From positions 1 to 60,888 of the IMG/VR virus record IMGVR_UViG_3300012683_000002: 60,888 bases of DNA, one strand, 5' to 3'. The notes below the pieces were generated by a model, which was not told the origin of the DNA, made no database searches, and saw only the letters and a program-made list of their open reading frames with translations. Position 1 is the first letter of the stretch. Each line of letters begins with the position of its first letter. The position numbers and the translations under genes are program-made. Source of the stretch: a virus. Below are positions 37,244 to 45,304 of this stretch, piece by piece.

Positions 37244-39420
37244 TGCCCGATGATCTGATGTCTCCAGAACAGTTTGCGGCCTCGGCAAAGAAGAAGTACC
37301 CGCAGTACGCTGGCATTCCTGACGCCGAGTTAGTCAAAAAAATCACAGCTAAGTATCCTCAGTATAGATCGAAGATTCGCCAAGATCCGCTTCCAAACGC
37401 TAGACTAGCGCCTGCGTCTGGTGCTCCATCTTCTATGTCGATGAAAACCGGCGAAGGTCCGATTGCGACAAACCTTACCTCGTTTGAGAGCCAGCTATCG
37501 CAGTTGCCAAAAGCCTCAGTACAACTATTACTGGCTAAGCATTGGCCGATTGTCGATGCCAAAAACTATTCTGAACTTTGGAACGACATCAAATCCCTGA
37601 ATCCCGTCATGCGCCAGTACGAGGGTGGTCCGGTCGATCCCGGTGCGACGGCGGCAAACCTCTTACCTATGCTGGTGGACGCGAAAGGTATGGTCGGGAA
37701 GGCAGGGGATGTAATTAAGGACGTGGCCAGGGTTCCGGCAGAGGGTACTCGGAAGGCATTAACGACACTTGCTGGCGCGGGTCCAGAGAGAACGACCGAG
37801 CCGCTAGTCGAAGAATTCAAAACGAAATCCGCGGAAGCAAAGAAAGCGCAGGGTGCGGAAAACGAGAAGACAGTCGCCGCCAATCGGCAAGGGGAACAGA
37901 CTTATCACGACAAACTGAGTAAGACGTTCGACGAAGCGAAGCAGGATCAGATTGAACAGCACCGCGCACGCACAGACGTGGAGGAGAGGAATCAGGCAGC
38001 CCAAGTCGAACAGGGACACCGAGCAGAACTCGCCACGCAGATCAATCAAGGCAGTAAACAATTCGGCGAGGGCGTCAAGGAGTTAGCTAGAAACGTAAAG
38101 GCAAAACAGATTGACCCGCAGTACGCCAGAATCAGGGAAGCAACCGCCAGTGATCCTGGTGAGCCACTCGCTGCGATTGCCGGAGAAGCGCGAGAAGCTG
38201 AGCGGCTCATTACAGGTTCGTCGGAGAATATAAAACAGTTTCGCGAGTTACTACATAAAGCCCCTGAAACAGAAGGCGTGCAGACGAGTGCCGGATTCAC
38301 GGTTCCCGGAGATCCACTGTACGAACAACTTGTCACTGAAGGCGCGATTGATACTGGAGGGAATCTTTCCTACTCCGACATTCACGGCTACGCCTCAGAA
38401 CTTGGAGCAAAGTTACGCCAAGGCGGTTTGCCATCCGATATTTACCGCGCCATCAAACATCTGAAGGATAAACTCGATTCCCGTCAGCAGACGATTGCAG
38501 AGAGAAACGGCGTGGGCAGTCTCCAGACGAAAGCCGATTCCGACTACACGCATTACCAAGACACATTCTTCGATAAGCCGAGCGCAATCGCTGACACCTT
38601 AGCGCGAGTAGGGAAGCTTGACCCGGAGCACTATGCAGCGCCAGTCATCTCAGGCAAGGCCGCACAGTTGGGAATCCTACGATTGCAGCATTACGCTAAG
38701 GACTTTCCCGAGGCGAACCGTCTCGCTACGCAAGCGAAGTCGCTTCGGCAAAAAGCTGCGGAATTTAAGGTGCTCCCGAAAAAAGCAAAACTTACCGACG
38801 TTCCACAGCAACTTATTCCAGTCCCAAAGTCACTCCCGGAATTGGAAGTGAAAACGCCCAAACAGATCGAGCAACCCAAAACTCCCATTCTCGAAGATGT
38901 TAGGGAGCGAAAGACGAAAGAAGTTAAGAGCGAAGCACGGGAGATTGGTAGGTTGAACCGTTATGACGCGACCCTCCTTGCTGGCTCAGCGATTGGCCCG
39001 TTCTTTGGACGCTGGGAAACGTTGCTCATTGATCCCGCTTACCTTGTCGCGCGTAAATCGTTAGGGAAGATGCTCAATCGTCCCGCAGTGCTAAAGTGGC
39101 TCGCGGAACCATCGCTGGAGGACATCCGAATCCTGAATACGTTGCCGCCCGAAGCCAAGGCAGAGATCGCCGGCAAGATGGCCTCTTTCATTGCACAGGA
39201 AAGAAAACCAGTACCGCTCAACCCTGCCACCAAACGCTTCCTTGGTCCCGTGGCGCTCTCGGCGATTGACACCGCTGCAATGAACAAAAGACAGACTCCC
39301 GATACCGCAAGAGACGTAATGCGGGATCTCAAAGGCAAGCCACCCGGACAGCAGAAGAAGGATCTCGCAGACATTCAGCGGAAATACTCCAACCCCATGA
39401 TGCCCGTGGGCCCGGAGTGA
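37243..39420 (+). CDS. Large internal virion (ejection) protein
   Basis: 725 residues. The N terminus (SPEQFAASAKKKYPQYAGIPD, repeated as KKITAKYPQYRSKI) is a small repeated helical motif seen at the start of large phage ejection proteins. Long coiled-coil regions follow (KTVAANRQGEQTYHDKL), then a hydrophobic segment near 585 (LLAGSAIGPFFG) and another helical domain. It likely forms part of the DNA-translocation channel. Confidence 0.55.
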   Translation: MPDDLMSPEQFAASAKKKYPQYAGIPDAELVKKITAKYPQYRSKIRQDPLPNARLAPASGAPSSMSMKTGEGPIATNLTSFESQLSQLPKASVQLLLAKHWPIVDAKNYSELWNDIKSLNPVMRQYEGGPVDPGATAANLLPMLVDAKGMVGKAGDVIKDVARVPAEGTRKALTTLAGAGPERTTEPLVEEFKTKSAEAKKAQGAENEKTVAANRQGEQTYHDKLSKTFDEAKQDQIEQHRARTDVEERNQAAQVEQGHRAELATQINQGSKQFGEGVKELARNVKAKQIDPQYARIREATASDPGEPLAAIAGEAREAERLITGSSENIKQFRELLHKAPETEGVQTSAGFTVPGDPLYEQLVTEGAIDTGGNLSYSDIHGYASELGAKLRQGGLPSDIYRAIKHLKDKLDSRQQTIAERNGVGSLQTKADSDYTHYQDTFFDKPSAIADTLARVGKLDPEHYAAPVISGKAAQLGILRLQHYAKDFPEANRLATQAKSLRQKAAEFKVLPKKAKLTDVPQQLIPVPKSLPELEVKTPKQIEQPKTPILEDVRERKTKEVKSEAREIGRLNRYDATLLAGSAIGPFFGRWETLLIDPAYLVARKSLGKMLNRPAVLKWLAEPSLEDIRILNTLPPEAKAEIAGKMASFIAQERKPVPLNPATKRFLGPVALSAIDTAAMNKRQTPDTARDVMRDLKGKPPGQQKKDLADIQRKYSNPMMPVGPE

Positions 39421-40343
39421 CCTCCGCAGAACTGTTAACCGCCTTCGATAGAGATCCCCGAGCGGCTTACTGGTTGCAACACTGGGAAAAACAGAAAATA
39501 GCTCCCAGCGATGTTTTACGGCGCGCCGTGAGTGCTGGTTTGCTCAGCAAGGAAGACGATCCCGGCCAAGAGGCTGGCGACACGGTTTTCACCCTTGCCA
39601 CGGATCGCGGACTGGATACGAAGCAATTCGAGGTCTACGCGCAAGCCCTGCATTTGGCTTCTTTAGCCGATTTGATTGTGACCGTAATCCGCGCTGAGGG
39701 GCCGCCGTGGGGCCGTCCAGAAGACGGGACAGCCAATGGCTTGCCTTGGGTGTCAAGTTGCTTCCTGGAGCCTTCCGGCGTGCGACTGCGGCGTATTGTC
39801 ATCGTCAGTCAATGGTCGGTAGACCGGAGGCTGTCGGAATCCCACAGTTGGTATTCGCTAGGGGAAATCTGCGCTTATTCCATGCCCATGACAGAGACGA
39901 TAATCGTGGTTGGCCAGAACCGAGATGGTAAACATCATTCCCCGTGGTCGAAGGGATGGCTTAGAACTCGCTTCAAGACTCTGCGGGTTCGGAAACGTTC
40001 GGGTGAGGGATTCGATAGCGACTGGATACCAATATGGCGGGAAGAACGAGACGAAATCAGCCGCGACAAGTGGATGGATGTCATGCGCGACGATGGCGTG
40101 TTTCCCGACTTGATGTTCGATGTGGAAGTGCCGCTGCCGTGCGCTGACATCGCGAATAAGATTAGACGGCTGATAGAAAAGCGGTTGACTACGCTTCACA
40201 AGATGAAGGAAGCGCCTTCGCCATCAATATCGCAATGCGACTGGCCTGTACCTTGTGCCTTCCGAGAGGCGTGCTGGAGTTTCACGGAGCCGAGCGAACG
40301 TAACGGTTTTATCCCCGTCACGCAAATCCACCTTCCCGCTTAA
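39417..40343 (+). CDS. Hypothetical protein, end of late operon
   Basis: 308 residues from GTG 39417 (overlapping stop). The C-terminal part has a two-Cys pattern (SQCDWPVPCAFREACW) faintly like the iron-sulfur or Cys-rich ends of PD-(D/E)XK nucleases, but no nuclease motif is certain. It ends inside the convergent minus-strand gene (26-bp overlap). Function unknown; it closes the rightward late operon. Confidence 0.55.
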   Translation: MTSAELLTAFDRDPRAAYWLQHWEKQKIAPSDVLRRAVSAGLLSKEDDPGQEAGDTVFTLATDRGLDTKQFEVYAQALHLASLADLIVTVIRAEGPPWGRPEDGTANGLPWVSSCFLEPSGVRLRRIVIVSQWSVDRRLSESHSWYSLGEICAYSMPMTETIIVVGQNRDGKHHSPWSKGWLRTRFKTLRVRKRSGEGFDSDWIPIWREERDEISRDKWMDVMRDDGVFPDLMFDVEVPLPCADIANKIRRLIEKRLTTLHKMKEAPSPSISQCDWPVPCAFREACWSFTEPSERNGFIPVTQIHLPA

Positions 40344-40683
40344 TTTCTTGCGCCACGTTCCCAGTTGTCGGCTTCGGCTTTGATTCCCTTGGAGCCGGGA
40401 TGCTACCGATCCCGGATAAATCCTTGGCGGGTTCGAGGCCGGGAACAAGTTGCGGCACATCACCCTCAAAGACTTTCGGATCGACGTCAGTCCAAGTTTG
40501 TTGAGCGGCTTTCGGCTTCTCCCCACACAACACTTGCAGCGCGGCTACCGCTCGTTCCAGTTCTGGAATCTTCTGGCTGAGAGTTTGAACCGCTTTCTGC
40601 GCTTTGGCCAGATCAGCTCGGGCTTTATCGAGCGCCTGTTGGTTGGCTTGGAGGGCAACGGCGTTCTTAGATTGTTTTGCCAT
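40318..40683 (-). CDS. Coiled-coil protein of minus-strand moron
   Basis: 121 residues. The start at 40683 is chosen because AGGGAG lies just upstream; the longer frame has no support. A basic start (AKQSKNAVALQANQ) is followed by a coiled coil (DKARADLAKAQKAVQTLSQKI) and a Pro/Lys-rich tail. It overlaps the 3' end of the PEP-CTERM gene by 17 bases and is translated with it. Function unknown, no export signal. Confidence 0.6.
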   Translation of the reverse strand: MAKQSKNAVALQANQQALDKARADLAKAQKAVQTLSQKIPELERAVAALQVLCGEKPKAAQQTWTDVDPKVFEGDVPQLVPGLEPAKDLSGIGSIPAPRESKPKPTTGNVAQEIKREGGFA

Positions 40684-41143
40684 ATCTCCCTGCGATGATA
40701 GCCAAGCCGGTTCCCAACAGCCACAGTGTGCTCGGCTCTGGACTCTCGCTGATGACGACATGACCTCCGCGCGTCGTCTTATTCACTAAGTCTACTGACT
40801 CGTAAAACGTAGCGTGGTAGACGTGAAAGACGCCAGTCGGCCAGCGCAGTTGCCCGACAAACTGGGCTTGGAGCAACCCTGTATTCGTGTTGAAATAAAT
40901 CCGCGACAAGGTGCCTTCAAGGGAATACTGCGCGGTCGTTACTTCGAGCGATCCCGATGCGTTGATGCCAATGCCAGTTTGAAACAGCCATCCTGAGCCG
41001 GAGCCGCTCAATATTGAACCTCCGATTCCTTGGGCGTAAACGACAGTACCGCCAGCATCGTTGGTTGTGATGTAGTTTCCGAACGGGATGGGATTGGCCC
41101 ACAGTGAAGTTGCAAGAACGATTAGAAGCGCCAAGTGTTTCAT
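40667..41143 (-). CDS. PEP-CTERM exported protein
   Basis: 158 residues with two clear sorting signals. The N terminus KHLALLIVLATSLWA is a Sec signal peptide. The C terminus is PEPSTLWLLGTGLAIIAG followed by RYGK: the Pro-Glu-Pro motif, a hydrophobic helix and basic end that exosortase (EpsH/XrtA type) cleaves. The middle is a beta domain of about 110 residues. GGAGG precedes the ATG. Such proteins are host surface or matrix proteins in bacteria with exosortase, including many Acidobacteriota. On a phage it would need the host exosortase. The gene is minus-strand between late and early plus-strand operons: a moron. Confidence 0.85.
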   Translation of the reverse strand: MKHLALLIVLATSLWANPIPFGNYITTNDAGGTVVYAQGIGGSILSGSGSGWLFQTGIGINASGSLEVTTAQYSLEGTLSRIYFNTNTGLLQAQFVGQLRWPTGVFHVYHATFYESVDLVNKTTRGGHVVISESPEPSTLWLLGTGLAIIAGRYGKTI

Positions 41144-41250
41144 AGAGCCTCCGTGTTACCTTTTGCACGGTAAAACAGAAACGAATAATCTGTCAAGCAC
41201 ATAATATAACACTTGACTACAAGTGTCCACATCCTCTACAGTGCATCGGT
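41144..41250. promoter_or_regulatory. Divergent promoter region with RHH operator
   Basis: Rightward: TTGACT (41213-41218), 18-bp spacer, TACAGT (41237-41242), then 8 bp to ATG 41251, with no SD (leaderless). A perfect dyad ACACTTG-ACTA-CAAGTGT (41209-41226) covers the -35 and is a likely operator for the RHH protein beside it. Leftward: TTGACA (41196-41191) with a weak -10 gives a short leader and GGAGG for the PEP-CTERM gene. Confidence 0.65.
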
Positions 41251-41406
41251 ATGGCAAAACAGCAAACGACTGTGGTTCCTGTTCGCCTCGACAAGAGCCT
41301 TTTGAAGCGACTGAAAAGTCAGGCAGAATATGAATATAGAACCGTTGCCAGTCTCATTCGACTAGCCGTAAGCCAGTACGTTGAGAAGAAACGAGAGAAA
41401 CCATGA
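41251..41406 (+). CDS. Ribbon-helix-helix regulator 1 (51 aa)
   Basis: 51 residues forming a complete RHH/CopG-type domain: a short strand (QQTTVVPVRLD), then helix 1 (KSLLKRLKSQAEYE) and helix 2 (TVASLIRLAVSQYVEKK). It has no ribosome-binding site and a promoter 8 bp upstream. The perfect dyad over its -35 suggests autorepression and perhaps control of the early operon that it leads. ATGA overlap with RecT. Confidence 0.8.
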   Translation: MAKQQTTVVPVRLDKSLLKRLKSQAEYEYRTVASLIRLAVSQYVEKKREKP

Positions 41407-42362
41407 GTAGCGTCCCGCAACCGCAAGCCATGCAGAAAGTAGAAACCAGTCCGCTCATCTCGAAACTCGCTGACCGTTACGGGATGACGCCGAAGACCAT
41501 GATTGACACGATCATTGCGACCGTATTTCCGAACGCCAAGGCGTCCATCCCGCAGCTCATGATGTTTATGCAGGTAGCGGAGCAGTACAACCTCAATCCG
41601 TTCACGAAAGAGATCTACGCTTTCCCGTCCAAGGGCGGCATCGTTCCTATCGTCCCAGTTGATGGCTGGACGAACATCATCAATAGCCACCCGCAATACG
41701 ATGGAGTCGAGTTCATTGACGCTATCGGCCAGGACGGAAGGATTATTTCCGTGACTTGCATCATCTACCGGAAAGATCGGAACCACCCGACGCAGGTGAC
41801 AGAGTATTTGGATGAATGCAACCGCGCGACGGAGCCGTGGGCTCGCTGGCCGAAGCGGATGCTACGACACAAAGCGCTCATACAATGTGCGCGTGTCGCA
41901 TTTTCGCTCGCAGGAATATACGAGCAAGACGAAGCGGAGCGGATTCTGGAAGCGGAAGCGGCGCGGACTGAGATCATACGGCCTACGCCAATTGCCGTGG
42001 CGACGGTTGACCACCAATCTAACGCCGAACCCGAGCCGGAAGCGAAAACTGAAGCGCACGGGCCTTGGTCGAAATCGCCGCTGCCAGAAGTGGAGGAGCC
42101 TTTGGAATCTCACGGTTTGCCGGGAGTGTTTGACGAGGACGCAAAGCCGCAACCGGCTGGGCCGTTCGTTGAGAAATTCAACAAGATCTTCGTGATCGCG
42201 GCGGGAGCTGGAATAAAAGTTAATAAGGGATCGCACGACGATGAACTCCACAAATATTTGAAGACGAAGTGGGGAATCGAATCCGTCAAACAGATTCCGG
42301 TATCACTTTGGGATCGGGTGCTGGAGGACGTAGGGAAATCCCTCGCCGTGAAACAACCATGA
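41403..42362 (+). CDS. bet: RecT/Bet-family single-strand annealing protein
   Basis: 319 residues. The stretch LNPFTKEIYAFPSKGGIVPIV followed by VDGWTNIINSHPQYDGVEF is the core of the Bet/RecT family, and CNRATEPWARWPKRMLRHKA continues it. These proteins anneal complementary DNA strands after exonuclease digestion. The C-terminal 100 residues are acidic/Pro-rich then helical, probably a partner-binding tail. The exonuclease gene follows with ATGA overlap. Confidence 0.9.
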   Translation: MSSVPQPQAMQKVETSPLISKLADRYGMTPKTMIDTIIATVFPNAKASIPQLMMFMQVAEQYNLNPFTKEIYAFPSKGGIVPIVPVDGWTNIINSHPQYDGVEFIDAIGQDGRIISVTCIIYRKDRNHPTQVTEYLDECNRATEPWARWPKRMLRHKALIQCARVAFSLAGIYEQDEAERILEAEAARTEIIRPTPIAVATVDHQSNAEPEPEAKTEAHGPWSKSPLPEVEEPLESHGLPGVFDEDAKPQPAGPFVEKFNKIFVIAAGAGIKVNKGSHDDELHKYLKTKWGIESVKQIPVSLWDRVLEDVGKSLAVKQP

Positions 42363-43009
42363 CCGCGACTGCGCTTGATGGTTGGAAGTTCGACGAACCT
42401 ACGCACTCGTTTACGGATGCGAATGGCAGTCCGATTCCGAGCTTGACACAGATTTTGGATGGCGTCGGCATCTCCGACTACTCCTCCGTTCCAATACATC
42501 GCTTGGAATTCAAGCAACACATCGGCGATGCGGTTCACTACGCGGCTCGCTACATGGACGAGGGGCGACTGGATTATGCAACCGTGCAGCCGATATGGGC
42601 AAATTATTTAGCGGCGTGGCAATCGTTTCAGGACGACACGGGATTTGTAGCCGAAGGCATTGAGGTTCCCGGAGTCTACAGTTACATGAATATGCGGTTC
42701 GCGTGCATCTGGGATCGCTTGGGCAGGTTCCCCGGCTTTAAGCATCGCGCGTTAGTGGAACTGAAGTGCGCTTGGGGGGAGGAGCCGTCGTGGGCAATTC
42801 AGTTGGCCGGCCAAGAACTAACGATCCCGAAGACGGAGGATGAATTCATCGCGCGGATCGCCGTGCAGTTAAAACCGGATGCGACGTACCGGGTGTGGCC
42901 GGATCTGAATGGCTACCAAGATCCAAATGATCGTAAGGTGTTTTTGTGGAGCCTTTGCGTCACTAATTTTAAGATCGCCAAGAAGATCGCATGGAGAAGA
43001 GAGAAATGA
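42359..43009 (+). CDS. PD-(D/E)XK exonuclease paired with RecT
   Basis: 216 residues from ATG 42359 (ATGA overlap). The catalytic pattern appears as an Asp in CIWDRLG and E-x-K in HRALVELKCAW, with the supporting WAIQLAGQE helix of lambda-exonuclease/RecB-like nucleases. It would resect double-strand ends to supply single strands for the annealase. The pair forms a phage recombination system, useful for replication restart or circularisation. Confidence 0.8.
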   Translation: MTATALDGWKFDEPTHSFTDANGSPIPSLTQILDGVGISDYSSVPIHRLEFKQHIGDAVHYAARYMDEGRLDYATVQPIWANYLAAWQSFQDDTGFVAEGIEVPGVYSYMNMRFACIWDRLGRFPGFKHRALVELKCAWGEEPSWAIQLAGQELTIPKTEDEFIARIAVQLKPDATYRVWPDLNGYQDPNDRKVFLWSLCVTNFKIAKKIAWRREK

Positions 43010-43713
43010 ACGCACAAGCCGAATTATTAACCGATCCCGCAGAGCAGACGATTGAAACCGAATGCCAAGCGCTCGTCGTTGCCTTGGACAACTCAATCGT
43101 TAAAATCACCGACGATTCTAGCTACCAAGCCGTCTGCCAAAGGCTGAAAAACGCCTCAGCCAACATTAAGGTTATCGAGTCCTACCTGAAACCGTTGAAA
43201 GAACAGCGTTACGCGGCTTGGAAGCGGCTGACGACGCTCGAAGCGAAGCTGACTGGCCCTTTACAGGACATCAAGACGCGGGACAGCCGCTTAGTCGGCG
43301 CGTACCAACTTGAGCAACAGAGGAAAGCGCAAGAGGAACAACGGAAGGCTCAACTCGCCGCAGAAGAGGCCGCTGCCGCTGCACGGGTGGCCCAGGCTGA
43401 GCAGTTAGCCACCGAGGGGAGGGTAGCAGAGGGTCTCGCACTCCTAGACGGCCCAGAAGCGATTCCAGAAGCCGTGTACATTGCTCCTACTACCCCAAAG
43501 GTGCAGGGTGTTTCGGCTCCCCGGCTGACGTATGCCGTTGAAGTTTACAGCCTGACGGAGCTGGTTAAGGCGGTCGCGGATGGGAGAGCGCCGCTTGGTG
43601 TTTTGGAGGCCAATCAGTCGGCTTTGAATAAGATGGCATCGGCTTTGAAGACTGGTTTTGCGATGCCGGGATGCAAACTGACGACTACGGCGAGCAGTTC
43701 GACGCGGACGTAG
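43006..43713 (+). CDS. Coiled-coil protein of recombination operon
   Basis: 235 residues from ATG 43006 (ATGA overlap; an ATG at 42991 is upstream). A central coiled coil is rich in Gln, Glu and Ala (EQQRKAQEEQRKAQLAAEEA), and the globular tail (VYSLTELVKAVADGRAPLGV) resembles proteins often found beside phage annealases. Possible recombination mediator, not certain. It is followed by 640 bp with no gene. Confidence 0.6.
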   Translation: MNAQAELLTDPAEQTIETECQALVVALDNSIVKITDDSSYQAVCQRLKNASANIKVIESYLKPLKEQRYAAWKRLTTLEAKLTGPLQDIKTRDSRLVGAYQLEQQRKAQEEQRKAQLAAEEAAAAARVAQAEQLATEGRVAEGLALLDGPEAIPEAVYIAPTTPKVQGVSAPRLTYAVEVYSLTELVKAVADGRAPLGVLEANQSALNKMASALKTGFAMPGCKLTTTASSSTRT

Positions 43714-43797
43714 CACCAAAGTGGTACATAGTTTTCCTCACCATTTCCACAGATTTTGTGTTTGACACGTCTTCGTCGTTTGGCGTACTGTGCTTCC
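43714..43797 (+). promoter_or_regulatory. Promoter at 43762-43791 in non-coding region
   Basis: TTGACA (43762-43767), 18-bp spacer, TACTGT (43786-43791), the same TTGAC-N18-TAnnGT pattern as the two RHH promoters. Predicted start near 43798. No gene with a convincing reading frame follows; it would transcribe the structured RNA below. The remaining bases hold nothing recognisable. Confidence 0.5.
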
Positions 43798-43968
43798 TGA
43801 TTCACACAATTAAATAGCAGCCCTTCCCTAAGTTGGGCGTGACTCTCAGGACCGGACTCAGCCCCGGTCTTGGGAGTCGGTAAGGCTGAGGTAAGTGGCA
43901 ATCATAATCAACTCGGGATTTTTACAGTCATGGAGGAGTCCACTACGAAACCGTAGTGGGCTTTTATA
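43798..43968 (+). ncRNA. Candidate small RNA: hairpin/pseudoknot plus terminator
   Basis: Between a predicted promoter and a terminator lies a 15-bp stem: GACTCTCAGGACCGG (43841-43855) with CCGGTCTTGGGAGTC (43864-43878), fully paired including two G-U. Seven bases of its loop, CTCAGCC (43857-43863), are perfectly complementary to GGCTGAG (43884-43890), giving a pseudoknot or a two-state switch. The end is CCACTACG-AAAC-CGTAGTGG (43940-43959) followed by GCTTTTAT, a terminator. Length about 170 nt. No known RNA family recognised. Confidence 0.6.
43940..43968 (+). terminator. Rho-independent terminator of candidate small RNA
   Basis: 8-bp perfect stem CCACTACG/CGTAGTGG with an AAAC loop, followed by GCTTTTAT. 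The short U tract and stable stem are typical. Confidence 0.7.
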
Positions 43969-43982
43969 TTGTGTAAAAAGAA

Positions 43983-44355
43983 GCCGCGCGGGAAGCGCGG
44001 CGATGGACAGCTACCGGAAAGTAGCTGAGATTCTAACCCATCGCTTCGTCCCACGCAAGAGACCTACGTCTATTTTTCAGCAAACATATTTGTTGACGGT
44101 TGGTTCCAGGGACTCCTTGCGTCCGAAAAAAAACGGCCCTGAAAAAGAAACTCTACCTGTTAGGTCACAGGAAAGACCAGAACAAGCGTTCAAATCCGGG
44201 CTCCGGGCCAGTAGTTTGATCTGGCATGGCACATACGTCCCGGTCCCATTGGATTGAGGTTTTACAGACCTCTAACTCATAGGACGCCTTCCTGTCTAAG
44301 AGAGTATTGGAATAGACGGAGCGACGAAGACAATTCCCTAAAATCCAAAGGGAAT
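43983..44355 (+). ncRNA. Hairpin-rich non-coding leader before replication-type genes
   Basis: No convincing gene. Perfect stems: GCCGCGC/GCGCGGC (43983-44001); CGATGG/CCATCG (44001-44043) enclosing AGCTAC/GTAGCT (44009-44026); TTTTTCAG/CTGAAAAA (44073-44146); CAGGG/CCCTG (44107-44141) enclosing CCG-A8-CGG; CCTGT/ACAGG (44156-44171); GCCAG/CTGGC (44207-44225) within CCGGG/CCCGG; GAGGT/ACCTC (44256-44272); CTGTCTA/TAGACGG with one G-U (44292-44319); ATTCCC/GGGAAT (44333-44355). Some short ones will be chance, and two compete for the same bases. It could be a long 5' leader, a large structured RNA or an origin region. Confidence 0.45.
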
Positions 44356-44860
44356 GTGCCGTATTGGATACATTATGACTTTTACCTTAACTCCTCCGGA
44401 ATACAAAGACATCCGATTCCTACTCTTCAAGTCGTACATATTCCGCATGTTCCATTGGAAGTGGCAATGTGAACCGCGTTGGGGTCCGATGGAAGCGAAA
44501 CAGTTAAAGTCGCTTCTCATTGAGAACCCAAAACTGACGGAGCGGGAGTTTGCCTTGGGACTAAAGAATATTGCGGAGTCGGACGACATCCCAGATCGGC
44601 AACGGCCTGGGTACTGGCTCCCAAAACTCGATAGCTACATCGTTCACAACCACAACGTGTACGGAAGGAACCCAGATGCGAAAACGGGAGAAACGTTCGC
44701 TGAACGAGACGCAAACAGTACTCGTGCGGCCGCTGGAAGAGTCCTCGCTAATCTTGAACGCAATGGTCAAAATGGCGTTGCGCTTACACAAGCCAATGAG
44801 CGAAGACTTCCAAAATCAACTACTTTCCGACCTCGGGCCTTACCCAGTGCCGGCGATTGA
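44354..44860 (+). CDS. Hypothetical protein, possibly replication-related
   Basis: 168 residues from ATG 44354; ATG 44375 (161 residues) is an alternative and neither has a strong site. The region EAKQLKSLLIENPKLTEREFA reads as a winged-helix-like DNA-binding domain. The C-terminal 60 residues overlap the next gene in another frame. First gene after the structured non-coding region. Family not recognised. Confidence 0.5.
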   Translation: MCRIGYIMTFTLTPPEYKDIRFLLFKSYIFRMFHWKWQCEPRWGPMEAKQLKSLLIENPKLTEREFALGLKNIAESDDIPDRQRPGYWLPKLDSYIVHNHNVYGRNPDAKTGETFAERDANSTRAAAGRVLANLERNGQNGVALTQANERRLPKSTTFRPRALPSAGD

Positions 44861-45170
44861 GTGGGCGCTGGATTCGTGGGGCCGGAATGCGAAGGTGCTC
44901 CCAACACTTTCCGACCTGCTCGGATTGCTGCGGACGTGGTACAGCGATACTGTCAGTGAGGTTTGTGAATGCGAGCACCTGCACGGACGAGGTTACGGAT
45001 TAGAAGATGTGAAGTGGCTCATGGAACTCCGCCTAGCGAAAACGGTTCCCGGCGAGAAGTGGTCGCTATCGCAATGGGAAGAACTATTCGACGAATTAGA
45101 TGAGCGCCGCCAGGGCGGTCCCCCGGCATGGCGCAAGACGTACGAGGGAAGGCAGTTCTTGCGGATATGA
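44676..45170 (+). CDS. Possible helicase-loader-like protein
   Basis: 164 residues from ATG 44676, chosen because GGAAGGA lies eight bases upstream, although this overlaps the previous gene by 185 bases; ATG 44796 would reduce the overlap to 65. The stretch FQNQLLSDLGPYPVPAIEWAL, then VLPTLSDLLGLLRTWYSD, resembles the N-terminal helical domain of phage helicase loaders (G39P/DnaD-associated type). It also has a CECEH cluster. Replication role is tentative. Confidence 0.45.
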   Translation: MRKREKRSLNETQTVLVRPLEESSLILNAMVKMALRLHKPMSEDFQNQLLSDLGPYPVPAIEWALDSWGRNAKVLPTLSDLLGLLRTWYSDTVSEVCECEHLHGRGYGLEDVKWLMELRLAKTVPGEKWSLSQWEELFDELDERRQGGPPAWRKTYEGRQFLRI

Positions 45171-45304
45171 AGCGGGAAGACGATTGTACTCGCAAGCGCC
45201 GCTTTCGGCTCCGGCATGTCTTGATTCGTATTAAAGACCCGCTCGCACGTAAGGTGATGCAAAACGAGTTCACGCGGTCGATTGGGAGGAGAACGAAGAA
45301 ATGA
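45167..45304 (+). CDS. Small basic protein (45 aa)
   Basis: 45 residues bounded by ATGA overlaps on both sides, which supports translation. Very basic (RKRRFRLRHVLIRIKD at the centre, RRTKK at the end). Likely nucleic-acid binding; function unknown. Confidence 0.5.
   Translation: MKREDDCTRKRRFRLRHVLIRIKDPLARKVMQNEFTRSIGRRTKK

Noticed and set aside
44188-44197. GTTCAAATCC resembling a tRNA T-loop
   Set aside because: The flanking bases do not form a T stem and no acceptor or anticodon arms could be built around it.
43895-44257. 120-residue open frame in the non-coding region
   Set aside because: Poor composition, starts after a terminator-like stem inside structured sequence, no SD and no similarity to its neighbours.
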